Shown here: piece after piece, positions 31,990-41,773 of the stretch
Position numbering within the stretch: position 1 is the stretch's first letter
Layout of the letters: the number at the start of each line of letters is the position of its first letter
NCBI GenBank assembly: GCA_019163375.1
Contig: JAFLKK010000019.1
Coordinates: 124,001 to 188,000 of the forward strand
Origin: Paludibacter sp.
GTDB taxonomy: Bacteria > Bacteroidota > Bacteroidia > Bacteroidales > Paludibacteraceae
Reading direction: 5' to 3'
Length of the DNA: 64,000 bases
Notes under the pieces: model-generated
What the model saw: only the letters and a program-made list of their open reading frames with translations
Told to the model about the DNA's origin: nothing
The model's database searches: none
Position numbers and translations under genes: made by a program

Positions 31990-32496
31990 TTAGTAACGGT
32001 AGTCTTTCAATTGTTCTTGAAGTCTTTTGCGAGCCAGGAAAATACGGCTTTTTACAGTTCCTATTGGCAAGTTCATTGTTTGCGCAATTTCCTCGTACTT
32101 AAATCCTTGAATATGCATAGTGAAAGGAACGCGATATTCGTCGGTAAAAGCAGCAATACTGTTGGTAATTTCACCAATCGCGTAAGAGCCTTCAGGACTG
32201 TCGAAGCCTGAATTTTGTGGAAGATTTAAGTGATGTAAATCTTCTGTTCTGTCAACAACTGTTTGGTTGCGTACAATTTTGCGATAGTTGTTAATGAAGA
32301 TATTCTTCATAATGGTCAACACCCAACCTTTAAAGTTTACGTTGTCGACAAATTTTTCTTGGTTGTCTAATACCTTCAGTGTAGTTTCTTGTAATAAGTC
32401 TTCTGCGTCGTCACGATTTAACGTTAGCGAGAATGCGAAATTTCGCATATTACTTTGTAGCGCTACCAATTCATTTTCAAAGTGAACGTTTTTCAT
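31990..32496 (-). CDS. ECF-type RNA polymerase sigma factor
   Basis: This 168-residue sigma-70-family factor has region 2 (about 10-75, 'LTLNRDDAEDLLQETTLKVL' and 'NFKGWVLTIMKNIFINNYRK') and region 4 with its helix-turn-helix (about 110-160, 'FKYEEIAQTMNLPIGTVKSRIFLARKRLQ'). There is no adjacent anti-sigma gene: the upstream ~390 bp and downstream folK do not encode one. It may therefore be a free-standing housekeeping-stress sigma of the type conserved in Bacteroidales. A 21-bp palindrome lies about 270 bp upstream. Regulon unknown. Confidence 0.93.
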   Translation of the reverse strand: MKNVHFENELVALQSNMRNFAFSLTLNRDDAEDLLQETTLKVLDNQEKFVDNVNFKGWVLTIMKNIFINNYRKIVRNQTVVDRTEDLHHLNLPQNSGFDSPEGSYAIGEITNSIAAFTDEYRVPFTMHIQGFKYEEIAQTMNLPIGTVKSRIFLARKRLQEQLKDYRY

Positions 32497-32887
32497 ACCT
32501 TATTGTTTTATGTGTGAATTAATAAAACCTAGCGAACGACACTAGGCGTGTTACCTACTAAAACGAATTCTGTTGAAAAATATTTCTGAAATAGAAACGA
32601 GTAAATGATTGTCAGTTGTCTATACTGAAGAATGAAAAACAAAGATCTCTATCTAAATATTTAGTTCTAGATTTCACTTGCAAATATAGTGGATATTTTG
32701 AAATAACAAACTATTGAACCGCTATTTTATTAACAATTACACCATTATTTATATATCTTTCACATTTGTAATCATTACAAATGAAATAAACTCCCTTTCA
32801 TTCCTAAGTTTTACTTAATTTACAAATTAAAATAGTGCTAATAAATATTTTTCATTGATATGAAAATATAACATTTGAACGTAATAA
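32497..32887. promoter_or_regulatory. Gene-free region upstream of the ECF sigma gene, with a 21-bp palindrome
   Basis: No gene is seen. The DNA is AT-rich. CATTTGTAAT-C-ATTACAAATG at 32763-32783 is a perfect inverted repeat with a one-base centre and looks like a dimeric repressor site. I cannot assign a promoter with confidence. Confidence 0.45.
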
Positions 32888-32928
32888 AAAAGTCGACAAC
32901 AAAATTTATCATTTTGTTGTCGACTTTT
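32888..32928 (-). terminator. Rho-independent terminator after lipA
   Basis: An 18-bp perfect stem (32888-32905 with 32911-32928, core AGTCGACAACAAAAT) encloses a 5-nt loop; a T-rich run follows on the minus strand. It lies 54 bp beyond the lipA stop. Confidence 0.88.
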
Positions 32929-32982
32929 CGTTTTGATATGTTTAAAATTCTTTCCCAATATGCGGGTTATACTTCCATACTT

Positions 32983-33825
32983 TTACACATGATTTTCGGC
33001 ACAATAAGACGATCTTACAAGTGGAGCACTTTCTACAATCCTGAATCCTTTCTTCAAACCAATTTGTTTGTATTCTTCAAATTTTGAGGGAGTTATATAC
33101 TCCTTTACGGATATGTTATGACGGGACGGCTGCATATATTGTCCGATGGTCAATACGCTACAGCCACTCTTTAATGCATCGTCCATCAGGGTTAGTATTT
33201 CTTCCTCAGTTTCACCTAGTCCGAGCATGATCCCTGTTTTTGCTACTACAGATTTTGTAGCAATATGCGCTAATACGCTAAGACTTGTGTCGTATTGAGC
33301 CTTAGTACGAATTCCGGTGGTTAATCTTCGAACAGTCTCTAAATTATGAGAAATAATATTTGGTTTTTCTGCAATAATTATATCAATCAGTTCTGTTTTT
33401 CCATCAAAGTCAGGTATCAAAACCTCCAGAGTAGTGTTCGGATTTACTGTTTTTATAGCTCGTATGGTTGCACCCCAATGTGCTGCTCCACCATCGGGTA
33501 AATCATCACGGTCGACTGATGTTACAACGGCATGTTTAAGGTTCATCAATTTGATTGACTCGGCTACTTTTAAAGGTTCAGCCGGATCAACTGCCAATGG
33601 ACGTCCACTGATTACATTGCAGAAGGCACAGGAGCGGGTACAGATTTCTCCCAAAATCATAAAGGTAGCTGTTCCTTTGTTCCAGCATTCGCTCATGTTA
33701 GGGCATTTGCCACTTGTGCAAATGGTATGTAAGCCATGTTCTTTGACGATATTGTGAACATGCACAAACTGGGGATTTGTTTGTAGTTTAGTTTTCAACC
33801 ATTCTGGTTTGCGGAGATATGTCAT
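32983..33825 (-). CDS. lipA: Lipoyl synthase
   Basis: This 280-residue radical-SAM enzyme inserts two sulfurs into protein-bound octanoyl groups to make lipoyl cofactor. The auxiliary cluster cysteines are Cys36, Cys41 and Cys47 ('CTSGKCPNMSEC') and the radical-SAM cluster is Cys62-x3-Cys66-x2-Cys69 ('CTRSCAFC'). 'SVDRDDLPDGGA', 'HNLETV' and the terminal 'PLVRSSYCAE' with the conserved serine are also present. It is complete and monocistronic by its own terminator. A TACCTTTG box (33852-33859, minus) lies about 27 bp upstream and may be its -7 element. Confidence 0.96.
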   Translation of the reverse strand: MTYLRKPEWLKTKLQTNPQFVHVHNIVKEHGLHTICTSGKCPNMSECWNKGTATFMILGEICTRSCAFCNVISGRPLAVDPAEPLKVAESIKLMNLKHAVVTSVDRDDLPDGGAAHWGATIRAIKTVNPNTTLEVLIPDFDGKTELIDIIIAEKPNIISHNLETVRRLTTGIRTKAQYDTSLSVLAHIATKSVVAKTGIMLGLGETEEEILTLMDDALKSGCSVLTIGQYMQPSRHNISVKEYITPSKFEEYKQIGLKKGFRIVESAPLVRSSYCAENHV

Positions 33826-33895
33826 TTTTGTTGTTTTTATAATTAGAGATGCAAAGGTAGTAAGAAGATTTAAGTTGATAAGAATGTTTTAAACA

Positions 33896-33930
33896 AAAAC
33901 CCGCTGCAAGATTTACTTGCAGCGGGTTTT
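33896..33930 (-). terminator. Rho-independent terminator of the nuo operon
   Basis: AAAACCCGCTGCAA pairs perfectly with TTGCAGCGGGTTTT around a 7-nt loop, with a T run on the minus strand. It lies 30 bp beyond the nuoN stop. Confidence 0.9.
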
Positions 33931-33959
33931 GATAGTCAGTTGACTAATTATGTGTCGTT

Positions 33960-35381
33960 TTATATTCCGAAACTGAATACGGCTATTTGACTGTAGATAG
34001 TGCTAATCAATCCAACTACCAAAATACCAACAGTACAAAGTACAAAGCTGATTTTAGCAGGTACATCGCTGGTTACAGTCTCGATAGGAGTTTCGTTGGC
34101 ATTTATAAACATAGCTTTCACCACCAATAAATAGTAGTAAAGTGAAATAATAGTATTCAATAAAGCAATGAAAACTAAAACGTAAAATCCTTGTTGTACT
34201 GCAGCGGAGAAGATAAAGAACTTGCTGAAGAATCCTGCGAATGGAGGAATACCTGCCAATGAGAACAATGCGATCATCATCACAAAGCTCAATTTTGGAT
34301 TTGTTTGGTACAAACCATTATAGTCCGACATCAAAATCTTTTTGCTCTTTTGTTCAATAACCGAAATTACACCAAAGGCAGCAAGGTTGGAGAACATGTA
34401 CACAAGTACAAAATAAACCAATGAAGCCATACCTAAAGCAGTTCCGCTTATGATAGCCAGAAGTATATAACCGGCTTGTGATATAGATGAGAATGCAAGG
34501 AATCGTTTCAGGTTTTGTTGACGAATAGCAAATAAGTTGGCCACAGTGATACTTACCACAGCAAGTCCGTACAAAATTGGTTGCCAGTCGGCGATAATGT
34601 GTACAAATACTTTCACCAACAGCGTGAACAATACAAATACAGCCGCACCTTTTGAAATAACTGAAAGGTAAGAGGTGATATTTGTTTGAGCACCTTCGTA
34701 AACGTCCGGAGTCCAGAGATGGAAAGGAACCAATGATATTTTAAAGAACAACCCTACTGAGAAAAGTACAAATGCCAATAGTTGAAGTGGAGTTCCTGTA
34801 AAAAGTACTGCAATATCATTGAAGTACAATGTACCAGTTGTCCCGTAAATCAAGGACATACCAAACAATGATATACTTGAAGCAAATACCGCCGATAAGA
34901 TATATTTAGCACCCGCTTCGGCTGATTTTTTATTGTATTTGTCAAAAGCAACTAATGTAGCCATTGGGATAGAAGCTGTTTCAAGTCCAATGAAGAACAT
35001 CAGGAAGTTGCCGGCAGAAATCATGAAATACATTCCTAACAAGGTAGAGAAAGTAAGGAAATAGAATTCACCACGTTTGATACGGTTAGTGTCTTCATTC
35101 AGAAACTTGTGTGCCTGAAGTAATACAATCAAGGTACCAACATTCAGAATGGTTTTTACGTACGTTTGCATGGGTACATATTGAAACATGCCACCGGCCA
35201 CTTCGAATGCTTCACGGGGTACGCAGTTGAGCAAAGTGTGTGCTGCAAACAATACCAAAGCTATTGGTTGAAAATACCGAAGTGCTTTTTCACTGGCAAA
35301 TATATCGTAAACCAAAAGGAAAACCATCACTGCCAAGAGCGAAAACTCTTCTTTCATTTGTAAAAAACTACTGTAATCCAT
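33960..35381 (-). CDS. nuoN: NADH-quinone oxidoreductase subunit N
   Basis: This 473-residue membrane subunit of complex I has about 13-14 predicted helices and the Mrp-antiporter-like signature. It includes the conserved '[15 protein letters not shown]' glutamate helix, the lysine helix '[15 protein letters not shown]', '[12 protein letters not shown]' and '[10 protein letters not shown]'. It forms one of the proton channels of the membrane arm. It is the last gene of the nuoA-N run. The 104-bp gap to nuoM holds short repeats. Confidence 0.94.
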   Translation of the reverse strand: MDYSSFLQMKEEFSLLAVMVFLLVYDIFASEKALRYFQPIALVLFAAHTLLNCVPREAFEVAGGMFQYVPMQTYVKTILNVGTLIVLLQAHKFLNEDTNRIKRGEFYFLTFSTLLGMYFMISAGNFLMFFIGLETASIPMATLVAFDKYNKKSAEAGAKYILSAVFASSISLFGMSLIYGTTGTLYFNDIAVLFTGTPLQLLAFVLFSVGLFFKISLVPFHLWTPDVYEGAQTNITSYLSVISKGAAVFVLFTLLVKVFVHIIADWQPILYGLAVVSITVANLFAIRQQNLKRFLAFSSISQAGYILLAIISGTALGMASLVYFVLVYMFSNLAAFGVISVIEQKSKKILMSDYNGLYQTNPKLSFVMMIALFSLAGIPPFAGFFSKFFIFSAAVQQGFYVLVFIALLNTIISLYYYLLVVKAMFINANETPIETVTSDVPAKISFVLCTVGILVVGLISTIYSQIAVFSFGI

Positions 35382-35485
35382 ATTTTTGTCTTTAGTCTAC
35401 AGTCTCTTGTCTCCAGTCAACTGTCTTATGTGAATTTATTTTTTATAAACTTGGTTCAAGTCCCCTTTAGGGGATTTAGGGGTCT
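35382..35485. repeat. Intergenic repeats between nuoM and nuoN
   Basis: An AGTC/CAGTC-rich stretch (about 35393-35428) is followed by CCCCTTTAGGGGATTTAGGGG (about 35462-35482), like the repeats at 2177-2306. Similar AGTC/GACT-rich spacers occur between other nuo genes, near 39333-39375, 39910-39945, 43415-43445 and 43505-43535. No gene is present. Confidence 0.55.
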
Positions 35486-36967
35486 TTACTTAGCTAATTG
35501 TGTAATAACAGGCATCACACTATCGCTGATCATGCTCGAAATCCAGAATGGAGCTGACCCAACTGCGAAAATAGCTACAATAAGTGTTACTACCGAAAGG
35601 CGTTCGTACCATGTAGCAGGATCTAAATGTTCATGATGTTTGTCTTGAACAGCACCATATAAAATTTTACCTACCACACGTAAAATGTACACTGCAGTAA
35701 TTACAATTGAGGTACACGCTACGATAGTCAATACACGGTGGAAAGTATCTGTTTCCTGGAATGAACCAACAAAAATCGTCATTTCAGCAACGAAACCACT
35801 TAAGCTAGGTAAACCCAATGAAGCCAAACCGGCAATAACGTAACTCACACCAAAGAATGGAATAATTTTCATTAACCCACCCATCTCGGTGATAAGACGT
35901 GTATGTGTTCTTCCGTAAATCATACCAATCAAAGCAAAGAAAAGTGCTGTCATCAAACCGTGAGATAACATTTGCATTACTGCACCTGTCATAGCTGTTT
36001 GGTTCAACATTAAAATTGCAAAGAGTACCAATCCACAGTGACTTACTGAAGAATAAGCATTGATATATTTCAAGTCAGTTTGAACAATGGCAGAGAAAGC
36101 TCCGTAAACTACACTAATACCGGTAAGGATAAGGAAAATCCATGATAATTCGTGAGCTGCTTGTGGCATTAAATAAATAGCAACACGGAAACAACCGTAA
36201 CCACCCAATTTCATCAATACTCCTGCGTGAAGCATAGATACTGCAGTAGGAGCGGAGGCATGACCATCAGGAGACCATGTATGGAAAGGGAACATAGCAC
36301 CAAGTACACCAAATCCCATAAACGTAAGTGGAAAGAGATAGTATTGTGCCTGAATAGGAATGTTTGTTTTACATATTTCTAAAATATTCATACTTGTAGC
36401 CCCCGATTGGTAGTAAATACCCAGGATTCCCACAAGTAAAAGAGCCGAACCACCCATAAGCATAAGGGTAAGTTTCATAGCACCGTATTCTTTTTTACCG
36501 CTACCCCAAACACCAATAAGCAAATACATTGGAATCAGAGCTATTTCGTAGTACATAAACATGGTAAATAAATCCACAGAGATAAAGAAACCATATACTC
36601 CGATAGATAAAAGGCTGTACCATAAGAAAAATTCTTTTGGTAGCGGATCAATTTTCCATGAAGCAAATACACCTGTGAAAACAATGATAGACGAAAGTAA
36701 CAACATGGCTACCGAAATTCCATCTATACCAACGGAATAGTGAATGTTGAAAGGAGCATACCAAACGGTGTCAGCTGTAAAAAGCATAGTAGCCAAATTA
36801 CCTGCAGCACGCTCAGTAAGATACATATAGGTTACTGCGGCTGACATGATTACCAAAAGAATAGCTCCTGTAGCCATGACAAACTGGATTTGCTTCCTGT
36901 TTTTGGAAACAAATAAGCCCATCATCATTAAAGCTGGTATGAGAACGAATAAGGATAAAAAGTTCAT
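35486..36967 (-). CDS. nuoM: NADH-quinone oxidoreductase subunit M
   Basis: This 493-residue antiporter-like membrane subunit of complex I has about 14 helices. Key marks are the glutamate helix 'LFTMFMYYEIALIPMYLLIGVWG', the lysine-containing 'FHTWSPDGHASAPTAVSMLHAGVLMKLGGYG', and 'YINAYSSVSHCGLVLF'. It transports protons in the distal membrane arm. Spacing to nuoL is 65 bp and to nuoN 104 bp, on the same strand. Confidence 0.95.
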   Translation of the reverse strand: MNFLSLFVLIPALMMMGLFVSKNRKQIQFVMATGAILLVIMSAAVTYMYLTERAAGNLATMLFTADTVWYAPFNIHYSVGIDGISVAMLLLSSIIVFTGVFASWKIDPLPKEFFLWYSLLSIGVYGFFISVDLFTMFMYYEIALIPMYLLIGVWGSGKKEYGAMKLTLMLMGGSALLLVGILGIYYQSGATSMNILEICKTNIPIQAQYYLFPLTFMGFGVLGAMFPFHTWSPDGHASAPTAVSMLHAGVLMKLGGYGCFRVAIYLMPQAAHELSWIFLILTGISVVYGAFSAIVQTDLKYINAYSSVSHCGLVLFAILMLNQTAMTGAVMQMLSHGLMTALFFALIGMIYGRTHTRLITEMGGLMKIIPFFGVSYVIAGLASLGLPSLSGFVAEMTIFVGSFQETDTFHRVLTIVACTSIVITAVYILRVVGKILYGAVQDKHHEHLDPATWYERLSVVTLIVAIFAVGSAPFWISSMISDSVMPVITQLAK

Positions 36968-37032
36968 ATCTGAATATTTAATAAATCGTTGAACTGTTGA
37001 ATTGTGTTAAGTAATCTGAGTTGTCTACTCGT

Positions 37033-38937
37033 TTAATGAATAAAGTAAACCAATGCTGCAATAAAAAGTGTTCCTAATAAGAATACATAGGCGTATTGTT
37101 GTACCTGACCCGATTGGAAACTTTTAATTCTTGATGAAGTCCATTGCGTAACTCCACCAAAACCATCCATGGTAGCATCGATAATGTGACGGTCGAACCA
37201 GGCGATAGGCGTTGATATCAAATTGAAAATAATTTTCTTAGTGATAAAAATATATACTTCATCAACATAGAAACGACTGCTTGCAGCTTTGTGCAATCCT
37301 GCAAAAGTAGTAGCCAGTTTCTTTGGAACTTCACTTTCTTTGCGGTACATGATAGTAGCTAGTGCGATAGACAAAATAGCTACACCAACACTAATTCCAG
37401 CAACGGTATAATCTAAATGGATATCATAATTAGCCAAATCACTGGTAACAAAGTGGCCAAAAGGAATAAATCCAGCTACAACTGTTACACATGCTAAGAA
37501 AACCAATGGGAAGGCCATTGCAAAAGGTGATTCGTGTGGAGTATGAGCATGTTTGTGTTCTTTACCCCAGAATATATTGAAATATAGACGGAACATATAA
37601 AATGCAGTCAAACCGGCAATGAAAGTCATAACCCCTCCCATGTATGGGCTAAATTCATAGCAAGCCGAAAGAATTTCGTCCTTACTGAAGAATCCTGAGA
37701 ATGGAGGGATACCTGCAATAGCCAAACATGCAATAAGGAATGTCCAGTTGGTGATAGGCATATATTTGCGAAGTCCGCCCATATGGTTCATTTCATTGCT
37801 ATGTACAGCATGAATAACCGAACCGGCTCCAAGGAACAACAAGGCTTTGAACATGGCGTGTGTAAACAAGTGGAACATAGAAGCCATATATCCTAGTCCT
37901 TCGTGACTACCGTAACCCGATACTCCAAGTGCCACCATCATGAAACCAATTTGAGAAATGGTTGAGAACGCTAATACACGTTTAATATCTGTTTGAACGC
38001 AAGCAATAACCGCTGCAAAAAGTGAAGTAAATGCACCTACGTAAGCAATTCCATGTAAAACATCAGGTGCGTAAACTTCGTAAACCGGAAATAGACGAGC
38101 AACTAAGTAAACCCCTGCCACAACCATAGTTGCGGCATGGATCAATGCCGAAACCGGAGTAGGACCTTCCATTGCATCCGGTAACCAAATATGTAAAGGG
38201 AACATGGCCGATTTACCTGCACCTCCGATAAAAATTAGACCCATTGCCCAACTCATTACCGATAGACCCATAAATGATACGCCTGTTGTACTGGCAAAAA
38301 CACTTGCATTGCCCGAAGTCAGAACACCGAAATCGAACGTTTTAGTGTAGAACGAAAGGAATAAAATACCTACAAGGAAGCCTAAATCGGCAAAACGGGT
38401 AACAATAAATGCTTTTTTTGATGCAGCTACTGCCGAAGGTTTTGTGTAATAAAATCCAATTAATAAGTATGATGAAACACCTACTAATTCCCAGAAGAGA
38501 TACATTTGAAAGATATTAGTAGCTACTACCAATCCCAACATTGAAAAAGTGAAGAGAGAAAGGAACGCATAGTAACGTTGAAATCCTTTTTCGCCATGCA
38601 TGTAGCTCAAACTGTAGATGTTTACCATCAACGAAACCGTGGTAATTACCACCAACATCATCACTGAAATCGGGTCAAGTAAAATACCCAGGTCAATGTG
38701 TAGATACTGAGTGAAACGAATCCATTCTACATGCATTGGAATCAATTTTTCGTAAACACCATTGATTTTGTGGAACGAAAAATATTCGAAAGCTGTGATA
38801 TACGAAAGTAGGGTGATAATACCCAAAACAGTAGCTCCGATAATTCCGGCAACTTGCGGCTTCCATTTCGAATCCATTAATCCCAAAACAATGAAACTAA
38901 TGAGGGGAAGTAAAACTATTAATAATGTATATTGCAT
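37033..38937 (-). CDS. nuoL: NADH-quinone oxidoreductase subunit L
   Basis: This 634-residue protein is the most distal antiporter-like subunit of complex I, with about 16 helices and the C-terminal lateral helix that braces the membrane arm. Visible family motifs are 'NIFQMYLFWELVGVSSYLLIGFYY', 'MFPLHIWLPDAMEGPTPVSALIHAATMVVAGVYL' and 'LAFSTISQIGFMMVALG'. Length and order are normal. Confidence 0.95.
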   Translation of the reverse strand: MQYTLLIVLLPLISFIVLGLMDSKWKPQVAGIIGATVLGIITLLSYITAFEYFSFHKINGVYEKLIPMHVEWIRFTQYLHIDLGILLDPISVMMLVVITTVSLMVNIYSLSYMHGEKGFQRYYAFLSLFTFSMLGLVVATNIFQMYLFWELVGVSSYLLIGFYYTKPSAVAASKKAFIVTRFADLGFLVGILFLSFYTKTFDFGVLTSGNASVFASTTGVSFMGLSVMSWAMGLIFIGGAGKSAMFPLHIWLPDAMEGPTPVSALIHAATMVVAGVYLVARLFPVYEVYAPDVLHGIAYVGAFTSLFAAVIACVQTDIKRVLAFSTISQIGFMMVALGVSGYGSHEGLGYMASMFHLFTHAMFKALLFLGAGSVIHAVHSNEMNHMGGLRKYMPITNWTFLIACLAIAGIPPFSGFFSKDEILSACYEFSPYMGGVMTFIAGLTAFYMFRLYFNIFWGKEHKHAHTPHESPFAMAFPLVFLACVTVVAGFIPFGHFVTSDLANYDIHLDYTVAGISVGVAILSIALATIMYRKESEVPKKLATTFAGLHKAASSRFYVDEVYIFITKKIIFNLISTPIAWFDRHIIDATMDGFGGVTQWTSSRIKSFQSGQVQQYAYVFLLGTLFIAALVYFIH

Positions 38938-38983
38938 ATTCTCTAATTATAAATTGTGAATTATTAATTATCAATTAATAAAA

Positions 38984-39325
38984 CTATTCTTTCATCTCGT
39001 CCAATTCACCTACTTCAACACTGGTCAAATTACGGTAAATGTTGATAATAATGGCAATTGCTACGGCTGTTTCACAAGCTGCAATCGCAATGGCAAAAAG
39101 CGTGAAGAAGAAACCTTCCATTTGCCCCGGATACAGGTAGCGATTGAAAACTACGAAGTTGATGTCTGCAGCATTTAGCATTAATTCTATTGATACTAAA
39201 ATCATCAGTAAGCTTTTTCGTGACAAAAAGCCATACACTCCAGCAAAAAACATAATTAGACTTACACCTAAGTACGCTTCCATTGGCACTGGATTTGAAA
39301 AAAAGTTTATAAATAAATCACCCAT
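38984..39325 (-). CDS. nuoK: NADH-quinone oxidoreductase subunit K
   Basis: This is a 113-residue small membrane subunit with three helices and the two conserved buried glutamates ('SIELMLNAADINFV' and 'AACETAVAIAIII'). It links the quinone chamber to the proton channels. A downstream ATG at 39283 ('MEAYLGVSL') would give the usual length of about 99 residues and is a possible alternative start; the longer start is kept because codons are open. Confidence 0.92.
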   Translation of the reverse strand: MGDLFINFFSNPVPMEAYLGVSLIMFFAGVYGFLSRKSLLMILVSIELMLNAADINFVVFNRYLYPGQMEGFFFTLFAIAIAACETAVAIAIIINIYRNLTSVEVGELDEMKE

Positions 39326-39401
39326 ATATTTTTAGTTGATAGTTATTAGTTGACAGTTGACAGCAGTCAACTCGTTTACTTTTCTACTTGTTTACTAGTT
39401 T

Positions 39402-39905
39402 TTATCGTTTACGTGCAATCATAATAGCACCCACAATACAAGCCAACAGCAATACACTGATAAACTCGAATGGAAGCAGGTATTGGTATTTATCTGTCCC
39501 CATCAGGGTAAGTCCAATGTCCTGGATTTTTTGTTCGGCAGGTACCACAAGTGTATACATTTTGTTCACGTTCCAGTAAATGATGTGTCCGCAAAATGCC
39601 AAACCTGCCAGCGAAGTGATACCTGCTGCGATGCGTCGGTCTTTACGTTCCGTTTTTACGTTTTCACCCGGACGGTTGGTAAGAAGGATCGCGAAAATGA
39701 ACAACACCATTACCCCACCGGCATATACTGCTATTTGAACGGCGAAGAGATAATGATATCCTAACAATAAATACAATCCTGCAGTGCCCAATAATACGAA
39801 GAGTAAATAGGTTGCTGAACGAATAATGCGTTTTGAAGTAACTGCCAGTACAGAGAAAACAGCAATCATTGCCGCTAAAATGAAAAATATGATTTGTTGT
39901 GCCAT
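39402..39905 (-). CDS. nuoJ: NADH-quinone oxidoreductase subunit J
   Basis: This 167-residue membrane subunit of complex I has five predicted helices. 'IIRSATYLLFVLLGTAGLYLLLG' and 'QIAVYAGGVMVLFIFAILLT' show the conserved Tyr-Ala-Gly-Gly stretch with the pi-bulge of the third helix. It is normal in length and sits between nuoI and nuoK. Confidence 0.93.
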   Translation of the reverse strand: MAQQIIFFILAAMIAVFSVLAVTSKRIIRSATYLLFVLLGTAGLYLLLGYHYLFAVQIAVYAGGVMVLFIFAILLTNRPGENVKTERKDRRIAAGITSLAGLAFCGHIIYWNVNKMYTLVVPAEQKIQDIGLTLMGTDKYQYLLPFEFISVLLLACIVGAIMIARKR

Positions 39906-39979
39906 AATCTTATGTCGCCGGTCAACAGTCTAATGACTCCGGACTTGTTTTATTTTAATTATGAAATCTGCTTTATCTA

Positions 39980-40480
39980 TTAAGCATTCGTTTCTGCGGG
40001 TTTCACGTCTTTCTTTTTATCTCTCAATTTCGATCCTTCGTGATTCAATGTTTGAACCAGTTTGCTACGGGTAAATACTGCATTTTCAAACTGATTATTG
40101 AATTTGATGGCATCCGAAGGACATGTGATTACACAAAGATTACAGAAGGTACACATACCCAAATCCCAAGTGTAAGTATCAAGAATCTTTTTCTTTTTGC
40201 CATCTTCTGTTTCAATCATTTTCGAAAGAACTGAAATAGTGCCGTTAGGGCAATTCATTTGGCAAATACCACAAGCTGTACAAGCGTGCTCGTTATTATC
40301 GTCGTGTGGCATGGTCAATTCGCAACGAAAGCGATCAGAGATAACCAATGTGTCACGATTTTCAGGATATTGCTGTGTCACTTTCTTAGTCCACAACTCT
40401 TTCCAGGTAACGCTCATTCCGAAGAGCAATGACTTGATACCAGTGAATAAACCTTTAAAATATTTTAATATAGATTCCAT
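39980..40480 (-). CDS. nuoI: NADH-quinone oxidoreductase subunit I (two 4Fe-4S clusters)
   Basis: This 166-residue ferredoxin-like subunit carries clusters N6a and N6b, which pass electrons towards NuoB. The two motifs are 'CTACGICQMNCPNG' and 'CTFCNLCVITCPSDA', each with the C-x2-C-x2-C-x3-C-P pattern. The C-terminus is charged ('KLRDKKKDVKPAETNA'). Length and position are normal. Confidence 0.95.
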   Translation of the reverse strand: MESILKYFKGLFTGIKSLLFGMSVTWKELWTKKVTQQYPENRDTLVISDRFRCELTMPHDDNNEHACTACGICQMNCPNGTISVLSKMIETEDGKKKKILDTYTWDLGMCTFCNLCVITCPSDAIKFNNQFENAVFTRSKLVQTLNHEGSKLRDKKKDVKPAETNA

Positions 40481-40540
40481 TTTATATAATGTCTTTTCAA
40501 TGTGATAATATGCAAATTGCTTATTTCTTAGCTTTACTTA

Positions 40541-41662
40541 TTAGAATAAACTTGGAAATAAATCGGTCAATGTTAGTCCGGATAAAACAAGTATGACCAT
40601 CACCAGAATGTTTACCAGATTAATTGGCAACAGGTATTTCCATTCGAGGTTCAACAGTTGGTCGATACGTAAACGTGGGAATGACCAACGAACCCACAAG
40701 CTCAGGAAGATTAAAACTGCTGTTTTTCCAAAGAACCATACATATGAAGGAATATACCACATGAATTGGTTAAAAATGTCTAAACCATGAATTTGAATTG
40801 GCATCCAACCACCCAAAAATACCGTAGTGGCAATAGAAGCAATGATAAACATGTTTAAGTATTCAGCCAGGTAGAAGAATCCAAATTGAAGACCTGAGTA
40901 TTCGGTATGATAACCTGCTGTTAATTCCGATTCTGCTTCCGGTAAATCGAAAGGTCCACGGTTCGTTTCAGCATGTCCTGAAATCAGATAGATAACAAAT
41001 GCTACAATCGAAGAAATATGACCGTTGAAAATGTTCCAGCAAAATTCCTGTTTAGCAATCATTTCCGAAAATGACATTGTACCTGTTAGAACAACGATGG
41101 TCATCAATGCAAAACCGGCAGATAACTCGTAGCTTACAAATTGAGCTCCACTTCGCATAGCACCAATCATTGAGTATTTGTTATTACTCGACCATCCGGC
41201 CAAAAGCACACCAATAATACCAAGCGAAGATACCGCAGTAACGTAAAGTACGCCAATGTTGAAATCAACAGCATGCAACATTTTTCCAAAAGGAATAGCT
41301 CCAAAAGTAAGCATCGAAGCCACAATCATAAAGAATGGCGCTGCGTAGAAAAGGAACTTATCAACATTGTTGATATGAATAATCTCTTTTAATAAGATTT
41401 TGATCATATCGGCAACACTTTGGAAAATACCGTATTTACCTACACGATTCGGACCAAAACGCGCTTGGAAAAAAGCTGTAATTTTACGCTCGGCATAAAT
41501 AAGAATCAACGCAATTACTGCATAAGCAGTCAAAAAGGCAACGGCCACAATAACAAACTCGATTAAATTTGCCCAAACTTCAGGCATATTAGCTTTAAGA
41601 GTTGTGTCTAACCAGCCTAAGAGCTTTGTAAATTCTAATGGTTGTGAATAATTTGACAACAT
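40541..41662 (-). CDS. nuoH: NADH-quinone oxidoreductase subunit H
   Basis: This 373-residue membrane subunit forms most of the quinone-binding cavity. '[23 protein letters not shown]' in the first loop is the family signature, and '[25 protein letters not shown]' is the conserved acidic loop. It contains about eight helices. The 60-bp and 111-bp spacers to nuoI and nuoCD hold no gene. Confidence 0.95.
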   Translation of the reverse strand: MLSNYSQPLEFTKLLGWLDTTLKANMPEVWANLIEFVIVAVAFLTAYAVIALILIYAERKITAFFQARFGPNRVGKYGIFQSVADMIKILLKEIIHINNVDKFLFYAAPFFMIVASMLTFGAIPFGKMLHAVDFNIGVLYVTAVSSLGIIGVLLAGWSSNNKYSMIGAMRSGAQFVSYELSAGFALMTIVVLTGTMSFSEMIAKQEFCWNIFNGHISSIVAFVIYLISGHAETNRGPFDLPEAESELTAGYHTEYSGLQFGFFYLAEYLNMFIIASIATTVFLGGWMPIQIHGLDIFNQFMWYIPSYVWFFGKTAVLIFLSLWVRWSFPRLRIDQLLNLEWKYLLPINLVNILVMVILVLSGLTLTDLFPSLF

Positions 41663-41773
41663 ATATTTTGTTTTCTAATGTCACCGACTTCCAGTTTAGT
41701 GTAATCGGCCTTGATTTTATATAGTTTTCTGTTCTGAAATCTTTCGTTTTTAGCCTTGGGGCTGAATAACCGT

